A stretch of DNA of 6,750 bases from Planctomycetaceae bacterium (GTDB lineage Bacteria > Planctomycetota > Planctomycetia > Pirellulales > Pirellulaceae). Where the stretch lies: positions 1 through 6,750 of the forward strand of contig SKVE01000416.1 of the NCBI GenBank assembly GCA_007129635.1. Reading direction: 5' to 3'. The number at the start of each line of letters is the position of its first letter. The first letter of the stretch is position 1. Both the position numbers and the translations under genes were made by a program. Below, piece by piece: positions 1 to 6,199 of this stretch. The notes beneath the pieces are model-generated. The model saw only the letters and a list, made by a program, of their open reading frames with translations, searched no databases and was not told the DNA's origin.

Positions 1-3000
1 TGGCCGGTGCTGCCCGCAGTGACCCGCATGCGCAGGTTCACGACGGCCACGTCATCGCCTTGGACCTGGACCAACCGCCTTACCAGGTAGGGGTCGGGCC
101 CCGAAATCCTGCCGAACAATCCACCCTCTAAGGGCAGCAGTTCGGAAATATCGTTGCCCGGCAGCCACCCGTCCAAGGAATGATCGAATTCGAAAGCGAT
201 CTCCTCGACCAGCCAGGGAAGACGCCGCACCGACCGGTAGTACAACCCGTCGGCTCGTACCCGGGACCGACCGTCCTTGTTGACTCGCACGGCTAGGTAG
301 GCGTTGCCCGCGTCGTAGCGCCAACCGGGATCGTCGCGTTGTTCGATGTCGATCCGCTCACGCAACGCGGATTCGTCGATGTAGACTTCGGTGGGACGGC
401 TGACATTGGCGATCAGCACGATCCCCTGTTCGCCGGGCGGGTATTCGACCTCCATGGACAGCACCGTCCCGCGATGGGTGGCTCGATGAATGGTCCCGAC
501 GGTGCTGACCGCGATCCGGGAGTCTTCGCCCACCTTGACCGTCGTCGGCTGAGGACTGCGGCCGGTGAGCTTCAGAACGGCTTCGATGATCTGTTGCGGA
601 GCAAAGACCCACTCGCATCGCTCGCCGTCGATCGCATCGATATAGTCCGGCCAGAGGGCGACGTTTTCACCATCGGGCTGCTGCTGGTAGATCGCGCTGC
701 GAATCAAGCGTTCGGCAATCTCGCGCCAGGGGTAGCTGTCGTCGTACTGCGACAGCTTGATCAGGGCGACGGCGTAACGCAAGCCGTTCCATTGGACCGG
801 ACGGCCGAACCACGATCCGCGGTGCCAGGTGGCGCCGAAAACGGGGATGCTGGCGCCTTGCAGGAAAGGCTGGTCGGGATCGTCCCCTAGGTAGACAAAG
901 GGCAGCCCGCGTCGTGCCCAGGTCACGGCCGCTTGCAACCATCGAGGTTCGTCGCTGATACGGTAAGCTTCCAGGAAGGCGTCGACGCTGTCAGCAGCGG
1001 CCAGCAGATCGGGCGCGTGGACGGGGATCTCCCAAACCTGAGCCGCTCGCGGGACACGGAATTGTCTGAGCTGTTGCAGGGCGGGGACCACCTGCTGATA
1101 GGCGTGCCGGTCGCCGGCGATGCGCGCGTAGCGCAGCACCTGGTAGGCATTCCGAGCGATTGTGCCCGACTCGAGCGCCCCGTCGGGGCCCAGTTCGCTG
1201 TAGTCCATGCCGACAAAGGGGCCTGTTCGCGGTTGCTGGTCCGCGTCAAATCGCCAAAGCCCGTCCTGGTCTTGCATCATCAGCAGTTGGCTGGCACCGG
1301 CAGGATTGGCGAAGGCCAGGTCCGCTCGGTTGGGAAATCGTTGCGAGTCCAGACGTGGCTCCCCACCCAGCAATGCCCGGACCTCTTCCGCACGGGCGGT
1401 CAAGCGGCGGCGCAGGGCGGGATCTTCGGTGATCAGGGCACCCAGCATCAGGTCGGCGATAAAGCTGCGCGGGCGGCCCCGGGTGGACAGGACAGGATTG
1501 CCCTTGGTCAGCCACCACTGCTGCGTGGCCGGGTCCCACAACGACGTCAGGTAGGCCTGGACGGAGAATTCGATCTCTCGCGGATACGTGCCTCGCGGCA
1601 ACGGACGCAACTCGGGTAACTCGTGTCGAGCCATCCAGCGGTCGATGGCGGCCAGCGGAGTGTCGGTCGCCGAATCGGCGAACAGGGTGGCTTCCAGACG
1701 CAAAGGGCTTCGCGCCTGGATGGGGTAGGGCCGAGCGGCCGTGCGCTGGTTGATCTCGACAAATTCAGGGACCGATGGCATGAACAGCCCGACCAGGTGC
1801 GCCCGCTGGTTCTCGAAACGGTCGGGCGAGGCGAAGACGACCGAAGGCCGATCGCGGCGGGCGTCCCAGCGTTGACGCTGATCCCAGTACATACCCACCG
1901 CGCCGCCGGGTGTTTGAAAGCCTACGGCCGGGACCGTCACCATGTTCGGATGGACCACGTAACGGATCCGGTGCGGATGGTCCTCGGCGATGTTCAGCGA
2001 ATCCGAGGAAAGCTCTTCGTCCACCAACCACTCCAAGCCAGGGAAAATCGCCTCGTTGCGATGCAGCACGTACAACATGGGGCCTTCAAAGGCCAGGAGT
2101 CGAGCAGGCCGGTCGCAGACCAGCTCGTACGAGGCTCGGATCTCTTTCGACCATTCTTCCAACTCGAAGGTGATCGTTGCCGTCCAAGTCGCTCCGTCGT
2201 CGTCCTGATGTTGCCAACGGAAGCCCAGCCGTGCCGGGTCGGTGCCAAGCACCTCGGGTGGGCCGTCGACCAGCAGCGTTTTCTCTTGCGGATCGCCCGA
2301 TTCATCCTGGGTGACCAGGCGGCTGAGTCGCGGCAGCCAGGCGACCGTCTGCCAGGCGTTGCCGCGAAATACCGAGAGTTCGCCGGGTCCAAAGCCGAAT
2401 TGGTTCCGCCGAAAGACCAATCGCAAGAAGCGGTTGGCCAGCACCGCGTGCGAGTCGTCGCTCGTGACCGCCAGACGATGGCGGTCCGGCGGCAGATTCA
2501 GCGCCGATCCGATCACCAATTGCGATTCGGCGGCCAGGGCTTCGTCGATCACAGGTGCCTGGACACGGACCGTAGCCGGCTGGCCAGACGATTGCTGTTC
2601 CGGTTGGAATTCCACACGCACCACCGCGGTGCGGCCGGGTTCCAAACCGGCCAGCGTCTGCGTCCGGGACTCGTCGCCCAACGTGAATTCGCACGTCATG
2701 TCGCTGACGATGGTCTGGCCTGTGTTCTCCAGCACGCATTCCAACGCGATCGGTCTGTCGACCGCCGCCACGGGTTGGACGGGCCCAAAGCTGCGGATCT
2801 GCAATTCGGTGCCTAACGACAACGTGCCGCTGGCTTGATCGTCATCGTTCCGAGCGTGGACGTGCAACACCGAAGGCTCGTGCCGCGCACCGTCCAGCGT
2901 CCAAGACAGACGCTCGGCGCGACCGGCGGGCAGCACATCCAGCAGACGTTCGGCCGGCTGGACGGTCAGCGATGTCGAGGGCTCCAAGGCGACGCGAACC

Positions 3001-3677
3001 GCTTGGGCATCCGCGTCTCCGACGTTCTCGATCCGTGCCTGCACCACGGCGCGCTGGCCAGCTCGATCGCCATCCTCCTGGATCTGGATGGCGCCGACCT
3101 GCAGGATCGCGCCGACCCGATCGACGTACGCGAAGTCGTCCAAGATCAACTCGCCAGCCGTCCCGACGATCCGGGATGCCACTTGCACCCACCGCACGTC
3201 GGGGTTATCGGTAAAGTCGAACGTCAGTCGGCCGCGATGCCACTGCCCATCACCAATGTGGGCTCCAGGCACCGTAAACCGGGCTCGCGGCGAACCGGTG
3301 CCCTCGATCCCGTCGGCGTTCATCGGGATCGCGTACACGCACAGATCAGCACTCTCGGCCGACTCGGCCTTGTACCAGAATTCCAATCCGCCGCGACGCA
3401 GCTCGAGCATCGCGCCGCCCTCACCCGTTCCGGGCCGACCAGCGCGGTTCAAGCCCGTCTCCGCGTCAGGCGTTTCGGCCGTGCGGATCAACCGCACCGC
3501 GTGACTGCCGGTCCGGGCCTCCGAAACAACCTCGACCTGCGAACCGATCGGAGACCAATCGACCGCGAATCCGCCAGGACCAAGCTGCTCGAAAGAACCG
3601 TTGGTACACGGATTGGCTGCCTGCACCAGCGGCGTGGTGACGAACAGAAGCCCAGTGAAGATGACAAGACGTCGCAT
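1..3677 (-). CDS. Giant secreted multidomain protein with CARDB-like and six-hairpin glycosidase-like regions (partial, 3' end outside window)
   Basis: A single open frame of 1225 codons runs from the ATG at 3677-3675 off the left edge without a stop. GGAG at 3690-3687 lies 9 nt upstream of the ATG. Residues 1-20 form a signal peptide (MRRLVIFTGLLFVTTPLVQA), probably cut after VQA; Cys24 is not in a lipobox. Regions inferred by eye: about 22-186 a carbohydrate-binding-like jelly roll (NGSFEQ start, ILDDF end); about 187-290 and 291-390 two CARDB/Ig-like repeats (IENVGDADA, LENTGQT); about 400-690 a beta-rich sandwich; about 695-1065 an alpha-helical stretch rich in Trp and hairpins, resembling an (alpha/alpha)6 toroid; then a beta region; from about 1160 another jelly roll (FDHSLDGW, DPYLVRR). 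The layout suggests an exported polysaccharide-active or polysaccharide-binding protein, but I recognise no catalytic signature and assign no reaction. The reading frame is certain; the domain names are tentative. Total length is unknown. Confidence 0.93.
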   Translation of the reverse strand, partial: MRRLVIFTGLLFVTTPLVQAANPCTNGSFEQLGPGGFAVDWSPIGSQVEVVSEARTGSHAVRLIRTAETPDAETGLNRAGRPGTGEGGAMLELRRGGLEFWYKAESAESADLCVYAIPMNADGIEGTGSPRARFTVPGAHIGDGQWHRGRLTFDFTDNPDVRWVQVASRIVGTAGELILDDFAYVDRVGAILQVGAIQIQEDGDRAGQRAVVQARIENVGDADAQAVRVALEPSTSLTVQPAERLLDVLPAGRAERLSWTLDGARHEPSVLHVHARNDDDQASGTLSLGTELQIRSFGPVQPVAAVDRPIALECVLENTGQTIVSDMTCEFTLGDESRTQTLAGLEPGRTAVVRVEFQPEQQSSGQPATVRVQAPVIDEALAAESQLVIGSALNLPPDRHRLAVTSDDSHAVLANRFLRLVFRRNQFGFGPGELSVFRGNAWQTVAWLPRLSRLVTQDESGDPQEKTLLVDGPPEVLGTDPARLGFRWQHQDDDGATWTATITFELEEWSKEIRASYELVCDRPARLLAFEGPMLYVLHRNEAIFPGLEWLVDEELSSDSLNIAEDHPHRIRYVVHPNMVTVPAVGFQTPGGAVGMYWDQRQRWDARRDRPSVVFASPDRFENQRAHLVGLFMPSVPEFVEINQRTAARPYPIQARSPLRLEATLFADSATDTPLAAIDRWMARHELPELRPLPRGTYPREIEFSVQAYLTSLWDPATQQWWLTKGNPVLSTRGRPRSFIADLMLGALITEDPALRRRLTARAEEVRALLGGEPRLDSQRFPNRADLAFANPAGASQLLMMQDQDGLWRFDADQQPRTGPFVGMDYSELGPDGALESGTIARNAYQVLRYARIAGDRHAYQQVVPALQQLRQFRVPRAAQVWEIPVHAPDLLAAADSVDAFLEAYRISDEPRWLQAAVTWARRGLPFVYLGDDPDQPFLQGASIPVFGATWHRGSWFGRPVQWNGLRYAVALIKLSQYDDSYPWREIAERLIRSAIYQQQPDGENVALWPDYIDAIDGERCEWVFAPQQIIEAVLKLTGRSPQPTTVKVGEDSRIAVSTVGTIHRATHRGTVLSMEVEYPPGEQGIVLIANVSRPTEVYIDESALRERIDIEQRDDPGWRYDAGNAYLAVRVNKDGRSRVRADGLYYRSVRRLPWLVEEIAFEFDHSLDGWLPGNDISELLPLEGGLFGRISGPDPYLVRRLVQVQGDDVAVVNLRMRVTAGSTG

Positions 3678-3735
3678 GAGTCCGTTCTCCGACGGAAAGG
3701 AAGGTGGGCGATCGAGCCCGACCGCAAGTTGCCCC

Positions 3736-3763
3736 AGAATAAGTCATTATCCTATGCTGTAAA
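3736..3763 (-). promoter_or_regulatory. Possible sigma70-like promoter for the giant secreted protein gene
   Basis: Read on the minus strand, TTTACA (3763-3758) is followed after 16 nt by TATTCT (3741-3736), about 60 nt upstream of the start codon at 3677. The match to consensus is 5/6 at -35 and 4/6 at -10. This stretch is noticeably more AT-rich than its surroundings. Planctomycete promoters are often poor matches to this consensus, so the call is weak. Confidence 0.22.
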
Positions 3764-3893
3764 CGCTAGTTCTCGCAAGCGCAGAAAACGATCAAACACC
3801 GTTAAACCAGCGATACTGCGCGGCCAGGGAAAGACAGGAAAGGAATGAGGGTCCTCCGTGGGTGCTTTTCCGCATGAGACTCGGCCGTCAACA

Positions 3894-3905
3894 GCATCGC
3901 GATGC
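3894..3905. repeat. Perfect 12-bp palindrome
   Basis: GCATCGCGATGC is fully self-complementary over 12 bp and does not extend further on either side. It lies in non-coding DNA about 220 bp upstream of the giant gene. It could be a site for a dimeric DNA-binding protein, or chance in GC-rich DNA; no second copy was noticed. Confidence 0.4.
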
Positions 3906-3981
3906 GGGACAGGTGATACATTGCAAGGATCATCTGCACGGATCGAGACGCGTAGGATCAGCTCGGATTAGAGGGCAGATA

Positions 3982-4012
3982 TAGCACGGATGGCAAGGCC
4001 GGGGCACGGATG
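3982..4012 (+). repeat. 31-bp REP-like repeat, copy A (left outer)
   Basis: This copy is identical at 31/31 positions to copy D (5016-5046). It has two GCACGGATG nonamers (3984-3992 and 4004-4012) around a GC-rich centre beginning GGCAAGGCC. It faces copy B across a 47-nt spacer as an inverted pair. Both differences between A and B are G-to-A, so an RNA made from the plus strand could pair all 31 positions by using two G-U wobbles. Confidence 0.93.
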
Positions 4013-4059
4013 ACAGGATCGTCGCCAAGCCGCTTTGATTGCTCGGTTTTCCCTTCCCC

Positions 4060-4090
4060 CATCCGTGCCCCGGCTTTGCCATCTGTGCTA
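4060..4090 (-). repeat. 31-bp REP-like repeat, copy B (left inner)
   Basis: This inverted copy matches copy A at 29/31 positions. One nonamer is intact (4060-4068); the other carries a single change (CATCTGTGC at 4080-4088). Its centre reads GGCTTTGCC on the plus strand, as in copy C. It ends 26 nt from the stop codon of the GxxExxY gene. Confidence 0.92.
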
Positions 4091-4116
4091 GTATGTCGCT
4101 TTCCTGCGATGCAAGC

Positions 4117-4917
4117 CTACCGTGCATGAAACCGCAACCCATTGATCTGCAATTCCGTGCGCCCGAAATTGGCGGCGACGCCCCAGGCCAAGTTCAGCGT
4201 TTTCATGTACGACAGCCCCAGGCTCTTACTGAACTCGTGATTATCGAACTGGGCGGTCATCGTCAGCACGAACCGATCTTCGATGACGAAGCAATCGAGC
4301 GCACTTTCGTGCACCGTGTGCTGATGAAACGTGGCGTTGGCCAACGGGCGGAGCCGGACCGTCAGGCCGTTGACCGCCAGCGAGGTCAGGACCAGTTTCT
4401 CGGTGACCGCAAGGCTGTATCCGGTGCGATGCGATTCGTACACCATTCGCAAAGCGTTGCGGATCGCCATCCCCATCTCTCGGTCCTTACCGCGGATCTC
4501 GTTTGTCCAGTGCGACCAATCCTCGGATATTTCCGTCTGCGGCGGATCGTACACACGACGTTCGACGTACACGCGGTCCAGCCCCATGTTGACCAACAGC
4601 CCCAGTCGGTCGCCCCGAGCCCGCAGGTAGTCGAACAACTGCAACTCTTCGGACGGTCCCAGAACCCGCGCTACGGACTTCATCTCCAGAACGATCTGAT
4701 CCCAGGCAACGAAATCCGGATACAGAACGATTGCCTCGCGCCCGCCGACGATCAAGGGTACCGGCGGTTTGCTCACGACCGGCAGCGCCTGTTCGGCTGT
4801 CCACACCGCATAGGCCCGATGGTACGCCTCCTCGTGTCGTCCCAACCCGACTTCGTTCTGGACTGCAAAAAAACCCCTGATAAGCTGCTCGGTTTCTTCA
4901 CGATTGACCAAATCCAT
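4117..4917 (-). CDS. GxxExxY family protein (PDDEXK_3-type nuclease fold) with a degenerate second repeat
   Basis: This 266-residue protein has no signal peptide. The ATG at 4917-4915 is preceded by AGAGGA about 9 nt upstream, and translation ends at TAG (4119-4117). Residues 26-32 read GRHEEAY, an exact GxxExxY motif. PDF (Asp68), LEMK (Glu78, Lys80) and Gln93 follow in the order expected for a PDDEXK-type site, then the family-typical LGLLVN (105-110). Usual family members are about 120-140 residues, so this one is double length. Residues about 150-263 echo the first half: IRNALRMVYESHRTGY, then LDCFVIEDRFVLTMTA aligning with PDFVAWDQIVLEMKS, then LAWGVAANFG aligning with LGLLVNMG. In that half the Asp (208) remains but E-x-K has become T-x-T. 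Family function is unproven; DNA or RNA cleavage is inferred from the fold. REP-like repeats lie close on both sides. Confidence 0.93.
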   Translation of the reverse strand: MDLVNREETEQLIRGFFAVQNEVGLGRHEEAYHRAYAVWTAEQALPVVSKPPVPLIVGGREAIVLYPDFVAWDQIVLEMKSVARVLGPSEELQLFDYLRARGDRLGLLVNMGLDRVYVERRVYDPPQTEISEDWSHWTNEIRGKDREMGMAIRNALRMVYESHRTGYSLAVTEKLVLTSLAVNGLTVRLRPLANATFHQHTVHESALDCFVIEDRFVLTMTAQFDNHEFSKSLGLSYMKTLNLAWGVAANFGRTELQINGLRFHAR

Positions 4918-4961
4918 TGCACTGGATCCTCTTCACCCTCTTTTCAATCGCTCGTCTCCCC

Positions 4962-4992
4962 CATCCGTGCCCCGGCTTTGCCATCCGTGCTA
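4962..4992 (-). repeat. 31-bp REP-like repeat, copy C (right inner)
   Basis: This inverted copy has both nonamers intact (CATCCGTGC at 4962-4970 and 4982-4990) and differs from copies A and D at one central base (GGCTTTGCC on the plus strand). It lies 44 nt upstream of the GxxExxY start codon, so it is probably in or next to that gene's promoter or leader. GCTCG occurs a few bases before this copy (4950-4954) and also before copy B (4041-4045), suggesting that a slightly longer unit was duplicated. Confidence 0.93.
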
Positions 4993-5015
4993 CCCCACGA
5001 ATTAGAGGCCGAATA

Positions 5016-5046
5016 TAGCACGGATGGCAAGGCCGGGGCACGGATG
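5016..5046 (+). repeat. 31-bp REP-like repeat, copy D (right outer)
   Basis: This copy is identical to copy A over 31 bp and similar for 15 bp before it. With copy C it forms an inverted pair with a 23-nt spacer: 30 Watson-Crick positions plus one that would be G-U in plus-strand RNA. Its last octamer (5038-5045) can instead pair with ATCCGTGC at 5062-5069 to make an 8-bp stem, so two alternative hairpins are possible. Confidence 0.93.
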
Positions 5047-5127
5047 AAGACAGGTCGCGATATCCGTGCGACGTTGAGCCGATGGTTTCGGTGGCGAAAG
5101 ATACCGAGTAGAATAGGGAACGGTCGG

Positions 5128-5164
5128 CGTAATCGCTGTCTTGGCATTTCAGGCAGCGATCACG
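5128..5164 (+). promoter_or_regulatory. Hairpin in the leader of the TIM-barrel gene
   Basis: ATCGCTG (5132-5138) and CAGCGAT (5154-5160) pair perfectly around a 15-nt loop. After one mismatch the stem continues with CGT (5128-5130) and ACG (5162-5164), giving ten pairs in an eleven-position stem. It ends 57 nt before the start codon and has no adjacent T-run, so it is not a standard terminator. It may be a leader RNA structure or an operator; it matches no riboswitch class I recognise. Confidence 0.4.
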
Positions 5165-5209
5165 TAGGCAAAAGGCTGATCGATGGTGTCGCCCCCCTTT
5201 TTTGCTATT

Positions 5210-5214
5210 AGGAG
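5210..5214 (+). promoter_or_regulatory. Ribosome binding site that fixes the TIM-barrel start
   Basis: AGGAG sits 7 nt before the ATG at 5222. The frame is open upstream to an ATG at 5183, but that start lacks a comparable site and would place 13 extra residues ahead of the twin-arginine signal. The downstream ATG is therefore preferred. Confidence 0.8.
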
Positions 5215-5221
5215 CCGCTAC

Positions 5222-6121
5222 ATGAAATCCTCCTTTGATCGTCGTCGCTTCCTGAAAGTTGGTACGGCACTGGCTGGCACTACCGCGCTGTGTGCGTTAC
5301 CGTCGCCGCGTGTCGCCCGTGCTGATGAAGCGGAAGCCACGCCCAACGCTGCCAAACTGGGTTGGCGAGTCACCTGTGCGGCTTACACGTTCAACCGGTT
5401 GACCTTTATCGAGACGCTCCAGCAGGTGGCCTCGCTGGGGTTGAATGCGGTCGAGGCGTTCGAGTGGCAGCGACTGAGCGCCGAGCACGGCGACGTGCAA
5501 ACCAACGCGACGATGCCGGCCCCGGTGCGTCAGCAGATCGCTGGGCAGCTTGCCGATCGCGGGATCAGCATGGTCGGTTTGTATTGCCGCGACCTGGACT
5601 CCGAAGCAGCGGCTCGACCCGTCTTCCAATTCGCCAAGGACATGGGCGTCCAGTACCTGGTCGCCGAACCGGCATTCGAGGCCTACGACATGCTGGGCCA
5701 GTTGTGCGCCGAGTATCGGATCAAGCTGGCCGTGCACAATCATCCGGCGCCGTCGCGTTATTACAACCCCGAAACCACGTTAAAGATGGTGCGGGATCGC
5801 GGACCGTGGATCGGTGCCTGCTGCGACACGGGGCACTGGGTCCGTTCCGGGTTCCAGCCGGTCGAGGCGTTGAAAAAACTGGAGGGACACATCGTGTCCT
5901 TCCACCTGAAGGACGTCGACAAATTCGGCGAGAAATCGGCGGTCTGCGTGCCCTGGGGCGAAGGTGCGGGCCAGATCGGCGAGATCTTGAAAGAGATGCA
6001 TCGGCAACGCTGGCAGGGCGATTTCGGCATCGAGTACGAACCCTATTCGCCCGACAACGCCCAGCATGCGGCGCAGTGCATCGCGTTTTTGGAAAAGATC
6101 GCCGGTCAATTGGTTGGGTAA
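5222..6121 (+). CDS. Tat-exported sugar isomerase/epimerase-like TIM barrel (xylose isomerase-like, AP_endonuc_2 fold)
   Basis: The protein has 299 residues. It opens with a Tat signal: DRRRFLK at 6-12, a hydrophobic stretch, and a likely cut after ARA (32-34). The mature part has the features of the xylose isomerase-like TIM-barrel superfamily: VEAFEW (77-82), Glu149 in VAEP, HNH at 172-174, CDTGH at 201-205, FHLKD at 227-231, and IEYEP at 270-274. Glu149, Asp202, His228 and Glu271 are the likely divalent-metal ligands by family analogy. Tat export fits a folded, metal-loaded enzyme acting outside the cytoplasm. Relatives are usually called sugar phosphate isomerase/epimerase, but characterised members differ widely and the substrate here cannot be predicted. 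A C45-type gene follows 78 nt later on the same strand and may share its transcript. An AP-endonuclease role is unlikely given the export signal. Confidence 0.93.
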   Translation: MKSSFDRRRFLKVGTALAGTTALCALPSPRVARADEAEATPNAAKLGWRVTCAAYTFNRLTFIETLQQVASLGLNAVEAFEWQRLSAEHGDVQTNATMPAPVRQQIAGQLADRGISMVGLYCRDLDSEAAARPVFQFAKDMGVQYLVAEPAFEAYDMLGQLCAEYRIKLAVHNHPAPSRYYNPETTLKMVRDRGPWIGACCDTGHWVRSGFQPVEALKKLEGHIVSFHLKDVDKFGEKSAVCVPWGEGAGQIGEILKEMHRQRWQGDFGIEYEPYSPDNAQHAAQCIAFLEKIAGQLVG

Positions 6122-6199
6122 GGTCGGCATTTGGAACTGCTGCATGAGACAGCCGCTTGAAAACCATCGCAGGGATCTCTAACCAAACGGGGAAACACC

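Larger units (their letters stand above)
3678..4116. other. Non-coding region between the giant protein gene and the GxxExxY gene
   Basis: This 439-nt stretch holds no convincing gene. From left to right it contains the leader and possible promoter of the minus-strand giant gene (about 3678-3770), an A-rich stretch (about 3770-3850), a perfect 12-bp palindrome (3894-3905), an isolated GCACGGAT octamer (3936-3943), and the inverted pair of 31-bp repeats (3982-4012 and 4060-4090). The repeat pair begins 26 nt beyond the stop codon of the GxxExxY gene and could act as a transcript-end structure, although no T-run follows it on the minus strand. Confidence 0.7.
3936..5069. mobile_element. Putative GxxExxY cassette bracketed by REP-like inverted repeat pairs
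   Basis: The GxxExxY gene is enclosed by four copies of a 31-bp repeat arranged + - (left) and - + (right), and by two lone octamers, GCACGGAT at 3936-3943 and its complement at 5062-5069. These outermost octamers are inverted like tiny terminal repeats. Over the whole interval the octamer occurs at 3936, 3984, 4004, 5018 and 5038 (plus) and at 4061, 4081 (one mismatch), 4963, 4983 and 5062 (minus). The outer copies also share flanking bases: ATTAGAGG at 3967 and at 5001 lies the same distance before the 31-mer, giving about 43/46 identity over 3967-4012 and 5001-5046. No target-site duplication was found and no classical transposase is present, so the boundaries and mobility are inferred. 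Confidence 0.45.
4918..5221. other. Non-coding divergent region between the GxxExxY gene and the TIM-barrel gene
   Basis: This 304-nt stretch separates two divergently transcribed genes, so promoters for both should lie here. It contains the GxxExxY leader, inverted repeats C and D (4962-4992 and 5016-5046), a lone complementary octamer (5062-5069), a -10-like TAGAAT (5109-5114) on the plus strand without a good -35, a hairpin (5128-5164), a run of six C then six T (5192-5203), and the ribosome binding site of the TIM-barrel gene. Most distinctive features lie in the repeats. Confidence 0.7.

Noticed and set aside
339..1619. Plus-strand open frames 339-890 and 933-1619
   Set aside because: Both are antisense shadows of the giant minus-strand gene, with no supported start and no recognisable protein motifs.
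1623..3848. Two long plus-strand open frames (1623-2816, 397 codons; 2835-3848, 337 codons)
   Set aside because: The first lies wholly and the second almost wholly opposite the giant minus-strand gene, which has a signal peptide, a ribosome site and recognisable domain patterns. The plus-strand products are rich in Arg, Gln, His and Asp without recognisable motifs, as expected for antisense frames in GC-rich DNA.
3982..4090. CRISPR array
   Set aside because: The repeats alternate in orientation and occur as two inverted pairs around a gene, not as regularly spaced direct repeats with unique spacers, and no cas gene is present.
3982..4090. Rho-independent terminator for the GxxExxY gene
   Set aside because: The stem is strong but has a 47-nt loop and no T-run after it on the minus strand, and the same repeat pair also occurs upstream of the gene.
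4039..5211. 390-codon plus-strand open frame across the GxxExxY gene and repeats
   Set aside because: It is antisense to a gene with an exact GxxExxY motif and ordered catalytic residues, reads through three repeat copies, and its product shows no family signature.
5183..5221. Upstream ATG for the TIM-barrel gene at 5183
   Set aside because: The ATG at 5222 has AGGAG at 7 nt and starts directly with a twin-arginine signal; the 13 extra residues would precede it without a comparable ribosome site.
5362..6147. 261-codon alternative plus-strand frame within the TIM-barrel gene
   Set aside because: It overlaps the TIM-barrel frame almost completely, is extremely Arg-rich, and lacks the metal-site motifs seen in the real frame.
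6122..6199. Terminator between the TIM-barrel and C45-type genes
   Set aside because: Only a short GCTG/CAGC pairing without a T-run was found, too weak to call a terminator.
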